A stretch of DNA of 16,608 nucleotides, taken from positions 1 through 16,608 of the forward strand of contig JABDEJ010000053.1 in assembly GCA_013287095.1 (NCBI GenBank). The letters run 5' to 3'. The translations under genes were made by a program, and so were the position numbers. Under the pieces are notes generated by a model. That model was given only the letters and a program-made list of their open reading frames with translations. It was not told the origin of the DNA and ran no database searches. The stretch is from Bacteroidota bacterium. Its GTDB lineage: Bacteria; Bacteroidota; Bacteroidia; CAILMK01. This document shows, one piece after another, positions 1 through 7,318 of the stretch (position 1 is the first letter of the stretch; each line of letters starts with the position of its first letter).

Positions 1-1399
1 CAGAATAACTCACAAATGTCCATCCTGAAGGGATTGTATCCGTAACTATTACACCCGTTGCCGGATCAGTTGAAGGACCATTGTCTTTTGTTTTGACCGT
101 AATGGTTACAGTATCTCCATAACTATAGCAAGTTGGCGCTGTTTGCGTGACACTCATATCAATATCAAAAAAAAGCGACTGACAGGTGGTTCTTGGTCCA
201 CATGGCGTTAGCACCGCATTAAAATAGATCCGTATCCCATTTGAGTAATCTGTACCTGACGCTGCACTGAAATCATGCCCCCCCACAAAAAACATCATAC
301 TTCCGGCATTCGATGTAGATAGAATTTTTGCTGCAGATGCCGACATGTGATCGTACTTGTGAGAACCGGATGCAGGCGTACCGTTGTCAACAGTAATGTA
401 TCCATTGTTTTTAAACACCGATGCAGGGTTTGAACCCGCGGGAGTAAGGTACCATGTTTGTAAATAAGACCCGGGAATATTAAGCGTATTAAAGGAACCA
501 AGGTACTGATTATAAGCTACATCAGGATTGGGATAAGACAAGGTTGTGTTTGTATTGTCAAGCGTTATCCCCTCAGTAGTCTGAAAAAAGCCTGGTGTAC
601 TGCCACCATTAAGGAAATTTTCATACGTCAACACGCCTTCGCATTGTGCCAGAAAATTGCCGCCAAAATCAAGGAACTTCTGGATACTATCGAGGTTGGC
701 CTGTACTGCAGAGGCATTATGTGGTTGGGTAGCAATGGTATAGCAGCCCGTCATAAGCGTATGGCCTGAAAGGGTTGTATAATTCGTAGTAGGCGCATTA
801 ACATCAGTAAGATATCCAGTATGGATAGAACCATTGCCGGCGTCATTCAAAACGGCAATACTGGGGGTTTGTGTCAGCAGATATCTCTGATCAGCAGTGA
901 CCGCCGCGGTTGTCCTGTAAATATTTAATTTGGTTTTGGTAAGACCCGTGCTGCTGGCAGCTACTTTGGCATTAAAGGTATTAATGATTGCCCGTATCCC
1001 TGTAGTATCTCTTGGAAAAATCACCATTGGGCCACCTCTTAGGTTGTAAGTTGCTGTGCTTCCTGATGTTGGCAGGATCTGTTGCATTGAAGACGTAAAA
1101 TCTATGCCGTCTTTTGCCTTGCCCGCTTTAATAAACCAATGAATTCCGGTTCTATTATCAAGGATGGTCAAAATAAGCCCGTAAGCATTTACATTGAATA
1201 GCTGCTTCCCGCTTTTTGTATAATAGTTCAATGAATCCATTGGTATCACGAATGATCCCACGGGAATGGCAACCATGTTAGACGATGGATTGGCGAGGTC
1301 ATTTTGTGCATGAGTTTTCCCGGGCTTCAAAGTGACAAACAATAACAGGAGAAATATTTTTCCATAAAATTTCCAGCCGGGAGTGAAAATGCCGGACAA
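1..1399 (-). CDS. Large secreted protein with DUF11-like domain, partial (C-terminus outside window)
   Basis: An open frame runs from the left edge to about 1399 with no stop and no usable in-frame ATG near its 5' end. I chose the TTG at 1399-1397 because it gives a good signal peptide: a short basic N-terminus, the hydrophobic run IFLLLLFVTL, then a cleavage-like THAQ. Another in-frame TTG lies near 1469. The mature protein starts NDLANPSS and has an N-terminal region (about residues 43-130) with VAIPVGSFVIPMDSLNYY. A middle region contains the stretch FGGNFLAQCEGVLTYEN, which is vaguely like a glutamine-amidotransferase-fold core; that is a guess. The last 65 or so visible residues (DNGPSTDPATGVIVTDTIPSG) match the DUF11 beta-sandwich repeat of surface proteins. 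In this phylum such proteins usually end in a T9SS sorting domain, which here would lie outside the window. It sits 83 bp downstream of the 346-aa CHU_C protein, probably in the same transcript. No enzymatic role is claimed. Confidence 0.75.
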   Translation of the reverse strand, partial: MSGIFTPGWKFYGKIFLLLLFVTLKPGKTHAQNDLANPSSNMVAIPVGSFVIPMDSLNYYTKSGKQLFNVNAYGLILTILDNRTGIHWFIKAGKAKDGIDFTSSMQQILPTSGSTATYNLRGGPMVIFPRDTTGIRAIINTFNAKVAASSTGLTKTKLNIYRTTAAVTADQRYLLTQTPSIAVLNDAGNGSIHTGYLTDVNAPTTNYTTLSGHTLMTGCYTIATQPHNASAVQANLDSIQKFLDFGGNFLAQCEGVLTYENFLNGGSTPGFFQTTEGITLDNTNTTLSYPNPDVAYNQYLGSFNTLNIPGSYLQTWYLTPAGSNPASVFKNNGYITVDNGTPASGSHKYDHMSASAAKILSTSNAGSMMFFVGGHDFSAASGTDYSNGIRIYFNAVLTPCGPRTTCQSLFFDIDMSVTQTAPTCYSYGDTVTITVKTKDNGPSTDPATGVIVTDTIPSGWTFVSYS

Positions 1400-1423
1400 T
1401 CTTATAAATAATTGATTGCGACA

Positions 1424-1437
1424 TTCCAGGTCTGGAA
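1424..1437. repeat. Small inverted repeat between two secreted-protein genes
   Basis: TTCCAG and CTGGAA are perfect 6-bp arms around GT. The repeat lies in the 83-bp gap between the 346-aa gene and the TTG-started gene, 25 bp upstream of that TTG. It could be an operator half-site pair or a weak leader hairpin. A 2-nt loop makes a stable RNA hairpin unlikely. Confidence 0.3.
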
Positions 1438-1482
1438 ATAATTCAGATAATATATTTCTGTTTTGTGCCAATATTTTAATTA

Positions 1483-2523
1483 TCAGTGCAATACGGTTAC
1501 GTTTCCATTCAGATAATAATGCCTCCCGTCTGTAGCTTCTGCATCTATCAGGTAAATATACACACCTTCCATTACTACTTCCCCTTTAAATGTGCCATCC
1601 CATGCATCATAAACATGATATGATTCGAAAAGCTTTTCACCCCATCGGTTGAATATCATCATGTGAATGTTTTTCAGGTTAAAACCTACCGCTCTAAAGG
1701 AGTCATTGATCCCATTTCCATCAGGCGTAAATACATCCGGAACATATATCATAGCTTGATACGAGATGTTGATATTCTCTATCGCAGTATCCACACAACC
1801 GAATTGATTCACGGCTATAAGCTTTATGGTTGCAGACCCCTTTTCGCCAAATGAAATCTGAGGTGAGGACCTTGCCCCTCCTATCGCCGGCTGATTGGTA
1901 ATATACCATGTCCAGTCGGTTGCATCTTTTCCGGTATAGTTCAAAACGACGGGTTCATTCACTATCGGATCATGGGGTGTGTATGTAAAAGATGCCACTG
2001 GCGCAGGATGTACTTTTATTGTAAATGAGGCCGTATCGGTTTCGCATACATTTGTTCCGATCACCCGGAATGTCGTATTCGTATCCGCGAGTTTGGCATA
2101 TATATTACTTGTTGTCTGGCCCGTATTCCATTGATAAGAAGTGGCCCCGCTTGCATACAACCAAACCGGTTCGCCAACACACTGTTGTGCTGGACCAAAA
2201 ATACTCAGATGCATTTTCGGGTTCACGACTACTGAAGTACGGACAGTGTCCCCCCAGCAACCAGTCCTGTTTTGCTCAACGACTTTTACCTGGTATATAC
2301 CGGGCGTATTGCACCAGGCAACAACGATTGAATCGGCGTGAACGTTATCTGAAACTATCGTTCCGCAGTCCACACTCCAGAAATAAGTGGACCCGGGCGT
2401 CGGGATTACTTTGTACACCTTAGTCTGCGAAAAAGCACAGACTGTATCGTTAGCCTGTGCTTTAACTTTAATGCTGAAATTCAGCAAAAGCATGATAATT
2501 AATATGTAATGCAGTAATCTCAT
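1483..2523 (-). CDS. Secreted PKD-like protein with T9SS type B (CHU_C) sorting domain
   Basis: 346 aa, starting ATG at 2523. Residues 1-23 are a signal peptide (MRLLHYILIIMLLLNF, cleavage after KAQ). Residues 25-101 form a PKD-like domain (DTVCA, TPGSTYFWSV, DSIVVAW, VKVVEQNRTGCWGDT) clearly related to domain 1 of the two 208-aa proteins in this cluster. Residues 103-170 and 172-253 look like two further Ig/PKD folds. Residues 259-346 are the gliding-motility-associated C-terminal domain: VPDVFTPDGNGINDSF, FNRWGE (291-296), WDG (308-310) and GVYIYLIDAEATDG. In this family that domain directs outer-membrane passage through the type IX system. The gene is the last member of module B, starting 90 bp after the 208-aa gene ends, with a hairpin in the gap. 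At 346 aa it is short for a CHU_C protein, many of which exceed 1000 aa. The binding target is unknown. Confidence 0.9.
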   Translation of the reverse strand: MRLLHYILIIMLLLNFSIKVKAQANDTVCAFSQTKVYKVIPTPGSTYFWSVDCGTIVSDNVHADSIVVAWCNTPGIYQVKVVEQNRTGCWGDTVRTSVVVNPKMHLSIFGPAQQCVGEPVWLYASGATSYQWNTGQTTSNIYAKLADTNTTFRVIGTNVCETDTASFTIKVHPAPVASFTYTPHDPIVNEPVVLNYTGKDATDWTWYITNQPAIGGARSSPQISFGEKGSATIKLIAVNQFGCVDTAIENINISYQAMIYVPDVFTPDGNGINDSFRAVGFNLKNIHMMIFNRWGEKLFESYHVYDAWDGTFKGEVVMEGVYIYLIDAEATDGRHYYLNGNVTVLH

Positions 2524-2549
2524 TCAATTAATCAGATGACATGTACGGC

Positions 2550-2575
2550 GGAACCTGCCCCACTGGACAGGTTCC
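2550..2575 (-). terminator. Hairpin downstream of the 208-aa gene of module B
   Basis: Two 11-nt arms (GGAACCTGCCC and GGACAGGTTCC) pair with a single mismatch around a 4-nt loop, 37 bp past the stop of the 208-aa gene. No T-run follows on the minus strand, so it may be a leaky terminator, an RNA-stability element or an attenuator before the 346-aa gene rather than a full stop. A hairpin of the same design (one internal mismatch) sits at nearly the same distance behind the paralogue, at 6338-6360. Confidence 0.5.
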
Positions 2576-2612
2576 CAGATCAAATCTAATCATGAAAAAT
2601 CAGCCCTCTCAA

Positions 2613-3239
2613 TTAATGATGGAATATTGCTGACGTAGTAGGTTTTGGATTGACCACTACCACATGGCTTCCACTACCGGACACAGTTCCGGTACATCCA
2701 AATTTATTGCTTACTGCGGTTATGGTATATGTTGTACTTGCGGCCAGTACGCCCGTATTTATCGTATATGGATTAGCCGAAATATTGGTAAGAGATGTAG
2801 ATGTAGTTCCATCGCTATATGTAAAATTCCATGGGCCTATCCCTGTAAAAGATACCTGGAAGCTTGAACCCGTATTGTTCCAACATAAACTGTCAACCCC
2901 TACAAGTGCTGCAGTTGGCAATGGCATCCGGTACACGGCAAGCTTTTGTGTATCGCCAACGCAACCGTGACTGTTCACTTCAACCACCTTAATGGTATCC
3001 GTGCCTGGAGTAGTTGACCAATCTACTGTGATACTGTCGGTGTTGTTACCGCTTGCGATGGTTCCATTAGGGACGGTCCAGTGATAAACTGATCCTGCGG
3101 TGTGATTAACGTAATAAGATGCACCGGTTTTTCCTGCGCACACGGTGTCAGGACTTGAGGTGCTTTGAGCACGGAGGGTACTTGCATACAGTGTCATGGC
3201 AAGGACCGTGAGGCCGAAAAGTAATTGCTTCGATTTCAT
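2613..3239 (-). CDS. Small secreted PKD-like protein, module B paralogue
   Basis: 208 aa. A signal peptide covers residues 1-24 (MKSKQLLFGLTVLAMTL, then LRAQ). Residues 27-105 are a PKD-like domain (DTVCAGKTG, VYHWTVPNGTIASGN, IKVVEVNSHGCVGDT). Residues 106-200 form a second Ig-like domain (SLCWNNTGSSFQVSFTGIG, then repeats of T/S and TYTITAVSNKFGC). The protein stops at KPTTSAIFHH, where related long proteins would continue into another domain, and it carries no type A or type B T9SS sorting domain. It is a close paralogue of the 6399-7025 product; from SLCWNN to the KPTTSAI tail the two differ at only a couple of residues. The start is fixed by a 34-bp leader conserved in both paralogues right up to the ATG. 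It lies 45 bp after the 62-aa small ORF and is probably cotranscribed with it. Function unknown; an adhesive or matrix role is an inference. Confidence 0.88.
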   Translation of the reverse strand: MKSKQLLFGLTVLAMTLYASTLRAQSTSSPDTVCAGKTGASYYVNHTAGSVYHWTVPNGTIASGNNTDSITVDWSTTPGTDTIKVVEVNSHGCVGDTQKLAVYRMPLPTAALVGVDSLCWNNTGSSFQVSFTGIGPWNFTYSDGTTSTSLTNISANPYTINTGVLAASTTYTITAVSNKFGCTGTVSGSGSHVVVVNPKPTTSAIFHH

Positions 3240-3284
3240 GTGATTTGGTTTAATAAGTTTGAAAAATATTATTGAAGTTTAAGT

Positions 3285-3473
3285 TTACAAGGTTTTACGA
3301 AAAAAAAGCAAAGCCAAAGAGAAAATGGCATCCTCCTCAGCGAGGTGTAAAGTTAAAAACTTTTTTTTGGACTGGGAAATGTCGCCGTTTTTCTTGAAGC
3401 CCGTAACATCTCGTTGCGATATAATTCTTGACTTTGACAAGGCAATGCCATTGCTTGATTTTGTGGTTTTCAT
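3285..3473 (-). CDS. Conserved small ORF of module B (62 aa), unknown
   Basis: 62 aa, starting MKTTKSSNG. It is too short and too odd to trust alone, but a homologous 63-aa ORF lies at the same place in module A (7069-7260), 43 bp before the other 208-aa gene. The two align without gaps over the first 20 residues (shared M1, K2, G9, L12, S19, Q20) and again over the last 27, where 10 are identical: K-x-L-x3-L, E-D-x-I, then FFR and a final L just before the stop. No signal peptide or membrane helix is visible. The N-terminal half is basic and the C-terminal half acidic then hydrophobic. It may be a small cytoplasmic protein, a peptide precursor or a translated leader controlling the gene behind it. 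I do not recognise a family. Confidence 0.55.
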   Translation of the reverse strand: MKTTKSSNGIALSKSRIISQRDVTGFKKNGDISQSKKKFLTLHLAEEDAIFSLALLFFRKTL

Positions 3474-3527
3474 AAATTATTTAAATTTTTAGCCCCGAAT
3501 ATGGCCCTGGCAGGTTTCCATATCCAG

Positions 3528-3602
3528 GACAAAGAAACGACTATAAACCTCCCCCCGGTAGAATTAAAAAAATGATTGGTTTGTAGTTAAATTAACTACA
3601 AA
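3528..3602 (-). promoter_or_regulatory. 75-bp conserved control block upstream of module B
   Basis: On the minus strand this block aligns without gaps to 7319-7393, at roughly 80% identity. In order it holds a palindrome (TTTGTAGTT ... AACTACAAA), CAATCAT followed by a T-run, the fully conserved core ATTCTACCGGGGG, a TTTAT segment, and CTTTGTC. The final CTTTG resembles the end of the Bacteroidota -7 box TAnnTTTG (here TTTCTTTG). I read it as the previous gene's terminator fused to the promoter/operator of the small-ORF module. The GC-rich ATTCTACCGGGGG core is the best candidate for a specific binding site. Confidence 0.5.
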
Positions 3603-3604
3603 CC
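3566..3604 (-). terminator. Rho-independent-type terminator of the 880-aa gene
   Basis: A perfect palindrome with 13-nt arms (GGTTTGTAGTTAA and its complement) around one base lies at 3578-3604, 18 bp beyond the 880-aa stop codon. On the minus strand it is followed after 5 nt by seven Ts (3572-3566). The stem is AT-rich but long. The same palindrome in shorter form is also present at 7371-7393, where no minus-strand gene ends, so it may have a second role. Confidence 0.65.
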
Positions 3605-3621
3605 CTGATGTTTTGGTCGGT

Positions 3622-6264
3622 TCACCAATGCGCAATCAACTTCACTCCAGGTTTGGCAAAAATTGTCACATTATATTGTACCGCTTTTGAGCAACCTGAC
3701 GTAGTGACTTCCGTAACAGTTATTATCCCGGTGCCAGGACCATTCCAATCGACAGAAATAGTGTGAGTTCCTTGTCCGGTTTGCATAGTTCCTCCCGAAG
3801 TCGTCCATGAATATGTATCTCCTGAATTTGAAGCCGTTGTGTAAATATTGCCGCTTGTATTTTCGCAAGTTGAATTGTTACCTGAAATGGCTGGATTGGG
3901 TAGCGGATTGACCATAATCGTAGCAGAGTTGGCTTTCACACATCCACTGGAATTGGTTTCAGTAAGGGTATAGGTTGTTGTGAGTATGGGAGAAACAGTG
4001 GGATTTGATGAAGTGGATGTAAAACCTGATGGCGAACTTGTCCATGAATAGGTACTCCCCCCAATTGCTGATCCACCAATGGGTAAAGATGCGCCGACAC
4101 AAATTGCAGTGTTTGCAATTACCGAAGCAGCTGGTAAGGCATTAACAGTAATTGCAACTGAATTAGATTTTGAGCACCCTGTGAGCGTAATTATTTCGGT
4201 AAGGGTATAGGTTGTGTTAATAACCGGAGTAACTGAGGGATTTGAAGAAGTGGCCGTAAAACCCGAAGGAACGCTGACCCATGAATAAGTATGCCCACCT
4301 GTGCTGGAGGCTCCTATAGATATGGAAGTTCCGGAACATATAGCAGTATTTGCAATTACTGAAGCGGCTGGTAAAGCGTTGACGGTAATGACAACAGAAT
4401 TAGATTTTGAGCACCCTGTGAGCGTAATTATTTCGGTAAGGGTATAGGCAGTGTTAATAACCGGAGTAGCTAAGGGATTTGAAGAAGTGGATGTAAAGCC
4501 CGAAGGAACGCTGCCCCATGAATAAGTATGCCCACCCGTGCTCGAAGCTCCTATAGATATCGAAGTTCCGGAACATATAGCAGTGTTTGCAATTACTGAA
4601 GCGGCGGGTAAAGCGTTGACGGTAATAACAACAGAATTAGATTTTGAGCACCCTGTGAGCGTAATTATTTCGGTAAGGGTATAGGTAGTGTTAATAACCG
4701 GAGTAGCTAAGGGATTTGAAGAAGTGGATGTAAAGCCCGAAGGAACGCTGACCCATGAATAAGTATGCCCACCTGTGCTGGAGGCTCCTATAGATATGGA
4801 AGTTCCGGAACATATAGCAGTATTTGCAATTACTGAAGCAGCTGGTAAAGCGTTGACGGTAATGACAACAGAATTAGATTTTGAACATCCGGTAGCAGTT
4901 ATGGTTTCGGTAATGGTATAGGTAGTACTAACTACTGGATTGACAGTTGGGTTTGAAGAAGTGGATGTAAAACCCGAAGGAATGCTGATCCAGGAATAAG
5001 TATGTCCCGCTGTACTTGAGGCTCCAATGGAAATCGAAGCTCCGGAACATATTGCGGTATTTGAAATGACCGATGCGGAAGGAATCGGATTTACCGTAAC
5101 AATTACAGAACTTGATTTTACACAACCATTTGAATTGGTTTCGGTGAGAGTATATGTTGTTGTGATTATTGGGGATACAGCTGGATTTGACAAAGTCGAG
5201 GTTAATCCCGCCGGATTGCTCGTCCAGGAATATGTGCTTCCTCCCACCGCAGTAGCCCCAATGGAAATTGAAGAGCCCGTGCAGATTGTAGCGTTAGATA
5301 TAACCGCCGCCGCAGGTAAAGGATTTACAGTTAACGTGACGCTGTCATATACTCGTGTGCAATTTAATGAGTCAGTTACCTTTACTTTATATTTACCGGC
5401 AGTTTTAACATAAATATAACTTAAGGTAGAACCATTGCTCCAGGAATAAGTATAAGGTGATTTCCCGCCGGATATTGTTGCAGTCAATTTGAGGCTGTCG
5501 CCAGAACACACCGAAGCTGGTTTTGGGCTTACGCTAACGGAAACAGCGCCGATATAAACAACCTTTATCGTATCACAAAAGCTTCCATAACAAGATAAAA
5601 GAGGCGTACCGCAGACCTCGTAATTTACATAAGACGGGAAACTGGCACCCGTGCTTACATAAGTTGAATCGCAAGCGCTGGTGCAACTTAACCTTGAATT
5701 GTACGTAGAACCACTAAGAGAAGTCCATGTTATAGTAGATAAAGTCAAATTTTTAACTGCAAGAGTAGCCTGGCAGCCTGATGTAATATAGACTGTTTTA
5801 TGAGGAACATAAGGCGCAGAAACGGACTGAAAACTATAAGATTGTGAATTTGCCCCGGGTTTGCAAAAATCAATTTCCCAAGGCCCCGTGCCAGTTATAC
5901 AAAATGCAGATCCATAGCTATTTACAGTACCGCAATTTATAATATAAGTGGTTGCTCCCGTAGCGCCACTTATAGAAACAATTACCCCGGCCGCACTTGG
6001 ATCAAGGGTTACAGTAAAATGTGCGCAATTAGATGATGAACAACATGTGCCGCTGCGTGTGATAGAAGGGCTGGTCCATGTTGTATCGGGATGACCCGTG
6101 AGGTTTACATTATATGACGGTGCCCCCGTACACCCGGCAAAAGTCTTTTGATAACAAAGCATACAAAAAAGCACAAACAAGCCAGTAGGCATCGCTCCTG
6201 CTATGGAGAAGTAATTAATTACTTTCCTGATCTTGAGAATGGATATGCTTAGTAAAAGTTTCAT
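3622..6264 (-). CDS. Large secreted protein with six tandem Ig-like repeats and a terminal PKD-like domain
   Basis: 880 aa. Export is likely, but the start is unsure. From 6264 the N-terminus is long (MKLLLSISILKIRKVINYFS) before the hydrophobic MPTGLFVLFCMLCYQKTFAG; Met25, near 6192, would give a tighter signal peptide. Residues about 45-245 are a Cys-rich N-terminal region with motifs such as SGTCCSSSNC and GTGPWEIDFCKPGANS. Residues 246-313 form one Ig-like domain (SVCSGDSLKLTATISGGKSP). Residues 314-785 are six Ig-like repeats of 78-79 aa, each with the pattern A-I-C-x-G-x-S, TYSW, T-YT-TE, GC-K and a final VTV. Residues 786-880 are a PKD-like domain ending KPGVKLIAHW. No CHU_C or type A T9SS domain is present, so the route to the surface is unclear. 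It is the last gene of module A, with its own terminator. A stalk- or adhesin-like role is inferred. Confidence 0.88.
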   Translation of the reverse strand: MKLLLSISILKIRKVINYFSIAGAMPTGLFVLFCMLCYQKTFAGCTGAPSYNVNLTGHPDTTWTSPSITRSGTCCSSSNCAHFTVTLDPSAAGVIVSISGATGATTYIINCGTVNSYGSAFCITGTGPWEIDFCKPGANSQSYSFQSVSAPYVPHKTVYITSGCQATLAVKNLTLSTITWTSLSGSTYNSRLSCTSACDSTYVSTGASFPSYVNYEVCGTPLLSCYGSFCDTIKVVYIGAVSVSVSPKPASVCSGDSLKLTATISGGKSPYTYSWSNGSTLSYIYVKTAGKYKVKVTDSLNCTRVYDSVTLTVNPLPAAAVISNATICTGSSISIGATAVGGSTYSWTSNPAGLTSTLSNPAVSPIITTTYTLTETNSNGCVKSSSVIVTVNPIPSASVISNTAICSGASISIGASSTAGHTYSWISIPSGFTSTSSNPTVNPVVSTTYTITETITATGCSKSNSVVITVNALPAASVIANTAICSGTSISIGASSTGGHTYSWVSVPSGFTSTSSNPLATPVINTTYTLTEIITLTGCSKSNSVVITVNALPAASVIANTAICSGTSISIGASSTGGHTYSWGSVPSGFTSTSSNPLATPVINTAYTLTEIITLTGCSKSNSVVITVNALPAASVIANTAICSGTSISIGASSTGGHTYSWVSVPSGFTATSSNPSVTPVINTTYTLTEIITLTGCSKSNSVAITVNALPAASVIANTAICVGASLPIGGSAIGGSTYSWTSSPSGFTSTSSNPTVSPILTTTYTLTETNSSGCVKANSATIMVNPLPNPAISGNNSTCENTSGNIYTTASNSGDTYSWTTSGGTMQTGQGTHTISVDWNGPGTGIITVTEVTTSGCSKAVQYNVTIFAKPGVKLIAHW
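3910..5325 (-). repeat. Tandem 237-bp repeats encoding Ig-like domains (six units)
   Basis: Six in-frame units: 5092-5325, 4855-5091, 4618-4854, 4381-4617, 4144-4380 and 3910-4143. The sequence AATTAGATTT recurs at 4161, 4398, 4635 and 4872, exactly 237 bp apart. The three central units are nearly identical; the outer ones have diverged (the first and last lack one codon). Over at least 100 bp, units starting at 4618 and 4144 are closer to each other than to the unit between them, which suggests a past two-unit duplication or gene conversion. Copy number here is liable to change between strains and to be mis-assembled from short reads. Confidence 0.93.
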
Positions 6265-6273
6265 GAAAATGTT

Positions 6274-6289
6274 GACCGAAATTTCGGTC
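6274..6289. promoter_or_regulatory. Perfect 16-bp palindrome just upstream of the 880-aa gene
   Basis: GACCGAAATTTCGGTC is a perfect palindrome, 9 nt upstream of the first ATG (6264). It may be an operator for a dimeric repressor. As RNA it would fold over the translation start and so could limit ribosome access. If the true start is the internal Met near 6192, it lies in an ordinary leader. Confidence 0.5.
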
Positions 6290-6337
6290 TTCGAAATACT
6301 ACATCCGATGAATTAATTTCATGATAAAACGGTTTGA

Positions 6338-6360
6338 GGACAGCCCTAAAAGGACTGTCC
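6338..6360 (-). terminator. Hairpin downstream of the 208-aa gene of module A
   Basis: 10-nt arms GGACAGCCCT and AGGACTGTCC pair with one mismatch around a 3-nt AAA loop, 38 bp past the stop of the 208-aa gene. There is no following T-run. It is the positional counterpart of the hairpin at 2550-2575. It is likely a partial terminator or processing/stability element lowering expression of the large gene relative to the 208-aa gene. Confidence 0.5.
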
Positions 6361-6398
6361 CCATTCCGTCTGATCTTCAAATATTTACGCCACCCCGT

Positions 6399-7025
6399 TT
6401 AATTATGATGTATGGCAGATGTTGTAGGTTTAGGATTTACGACTACTACATGACTTCCACTACCTGAAACAGATCCGGCACACCCGAATTTATTGCTTAC
6501 TGCTGTTATTGTATAAGTTGTACTTGCAGCCAGTACGCCGGTATTGATAGTATATGGGTTGGCCGAAATATTGGTAAGTGATGTGGATGTTGTTCCGTCA
6601 CTATACGTAAAATTCCAAGGTCCTATTCCGGTAAAAGATACCTGGAAACTTGAACCTGTATTGTTCCAGCAGAGACTGTCTACACCGACAATCGAGGCAG
6701 TTGGTAAAGGCATTCGATACACCGCAAGTTTTTGGGTGTCACCAGCGCAACCGTGATCGTTCACTTCAACCACTTTAATGGTATCAGTACCGGGTGTGGT
6801 TGACCAGTTTACAATAATACTGTCTGTATTGTTGCCGCTGGCAATTGTTCCGTTTGGGACTGTCCAATGATAGGTAGATCCCGGTGTATTAGTGACAAAA
6901 TACGCCGCTCCAGTTTTCCCTGCGCAAACAGTATCCGGACTTGCAGTGCTCTGGGCACGAAGTGTGGTGGTGCAAAATGCTGAACACAGCAGTAATGCGA
7001 GGATTAATAAATGTTTCGATTTCAT
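6399..7025 (-). CDS. Small secreted PKD-like protein, module A paralogue
   Basis: 208 aa, the same length as its module B paralogue. The signal peptide is MKSKHLLILALLLCSAF... with LRAQ before the mature start. The PKD-like domain 1 (about residues 27-105) has DTVCAGKTGAAYFV, TYHWTVPNGTIASGN and IKVVEVNDHGCAGDT. The Ig-like domain 2 (106-200) is nearly identical to the paralogue. The C-terminus is KPTTSAIHHN, again with no recognised T9SS sorting domain. Amino-acid identity is very high while many third codon positions differ (for example GTAACT against GTTACT classes across the gene), so the copies are not a very recent duplication and the protein sequence appears to be under selection. It is 43 bp after the 63-aa small ORF. 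Function unknown; possibly a surface or matrix subunit acting with the 880-aa protein behind it. Confidence 0.88.
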   Translation of the reverse strand: MKSKHLLILALLLCSAFCTTTLRAQSTASPDTVCAGKTGAAYFVTNTPGSTYHWTVPNGTIASGNNTDSIIVNWSTTPGTDTIKVVEVNDHGCAGDTQKLAVYRMPLPTASIVGVDSLCWNNTGSSFQVSFTGIGPWNFTYSDGTTSTSLTNISANPYTINTGVLAASTTYTITAVSNKFGCAGSVSGSGSHVVVVNPKPTTSAIHHN

Positions 7026-7068
7026 GTGATTTGGTTTAAAAAGTTTGAAAAATATTGATTATAATGTG

Positions 7069-7260
7069 TTAAAGATTTGCCCTAAAGAAAAACTTCAGAT
7101 AATAAGAAATGACATCCTCATCGTCAAGGTAAATTGACAGGATTTTTCCCGCTGATAATTTTAGAACATTTTGGATTGGCTGGCGTTTGACTGCCATTTT
7201 TTGTGACATACCAATCCCCCTCGGCAATAGCTTGCCAATCTGATAGTTTACTGGTTTCAT
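7069..7260 (-). CDS. Conserved small ORF of module A (63 aa), unknown
   Basis: 63 aa, starting MKPVNYQIGKLLPRG and ending FFFRANL. It is the counterpart of the 62-aa ORF at 3285-3473 and shares the C-terminal pattern K-x-L-x3-L-x2-E-D-x-I ... FFR-x-x-L. Its leader, TTTCAAACTTTATAAACCA, resembles the leader before the two 208-aa genes (TTTCAAACTT, then TTAAACCA), which suggests a shared translation-initiation context and supports real translation. It has no signal peptide or Cys residues. It is the first gene after the control block at 7319-7393 and is therefore probably the promoter-proximal cistron of the module. No known family is recognised. Confidence 0.55.
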   Translation of the reverse strand: MKPVNYQIGKLLPRGIGMSQKMAVKRQPIQNVLKLSAGKILSIYLDDEDVISYYLKFFFRANL

Positions 7261-7318
7261 GGTGGTTTATAAAGTTTGAAAGCCTCTGTTTATCTTAATC
7301 CATCTCCTACTTTTTTTT

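Noticed and set aside
2025..2423. 132-codon plus-strand open frame opposite the 346-aa gene
   Set aside because: The minus-strand product has a full signal peptide, PKD-like domain and CHU_C domain, so this is a shadow frame.
3910..5325. CRISPR-like or mobile repeat array
   Set aside because: The units are 237 bp, directly adjacent, in frame and encode Ig-like domains; there are no spacers or terminal inverted repeats.
5027..5413. 128-codon plus-strand open frame inside the 880-aa gene
   Set aside because: It is the antisense of Ig-repeat coding sequence; it has no signal, promoter or plausible protein character and follows the repeats' codon bias.
3285..7260. Small ORFs as RiPP (lanthipeptide-type) precursors
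   Set aside because: No Gly-Gly leader, no Cys-rich core and no modification enzyme in the window; kept only as an unknown small-protein family.
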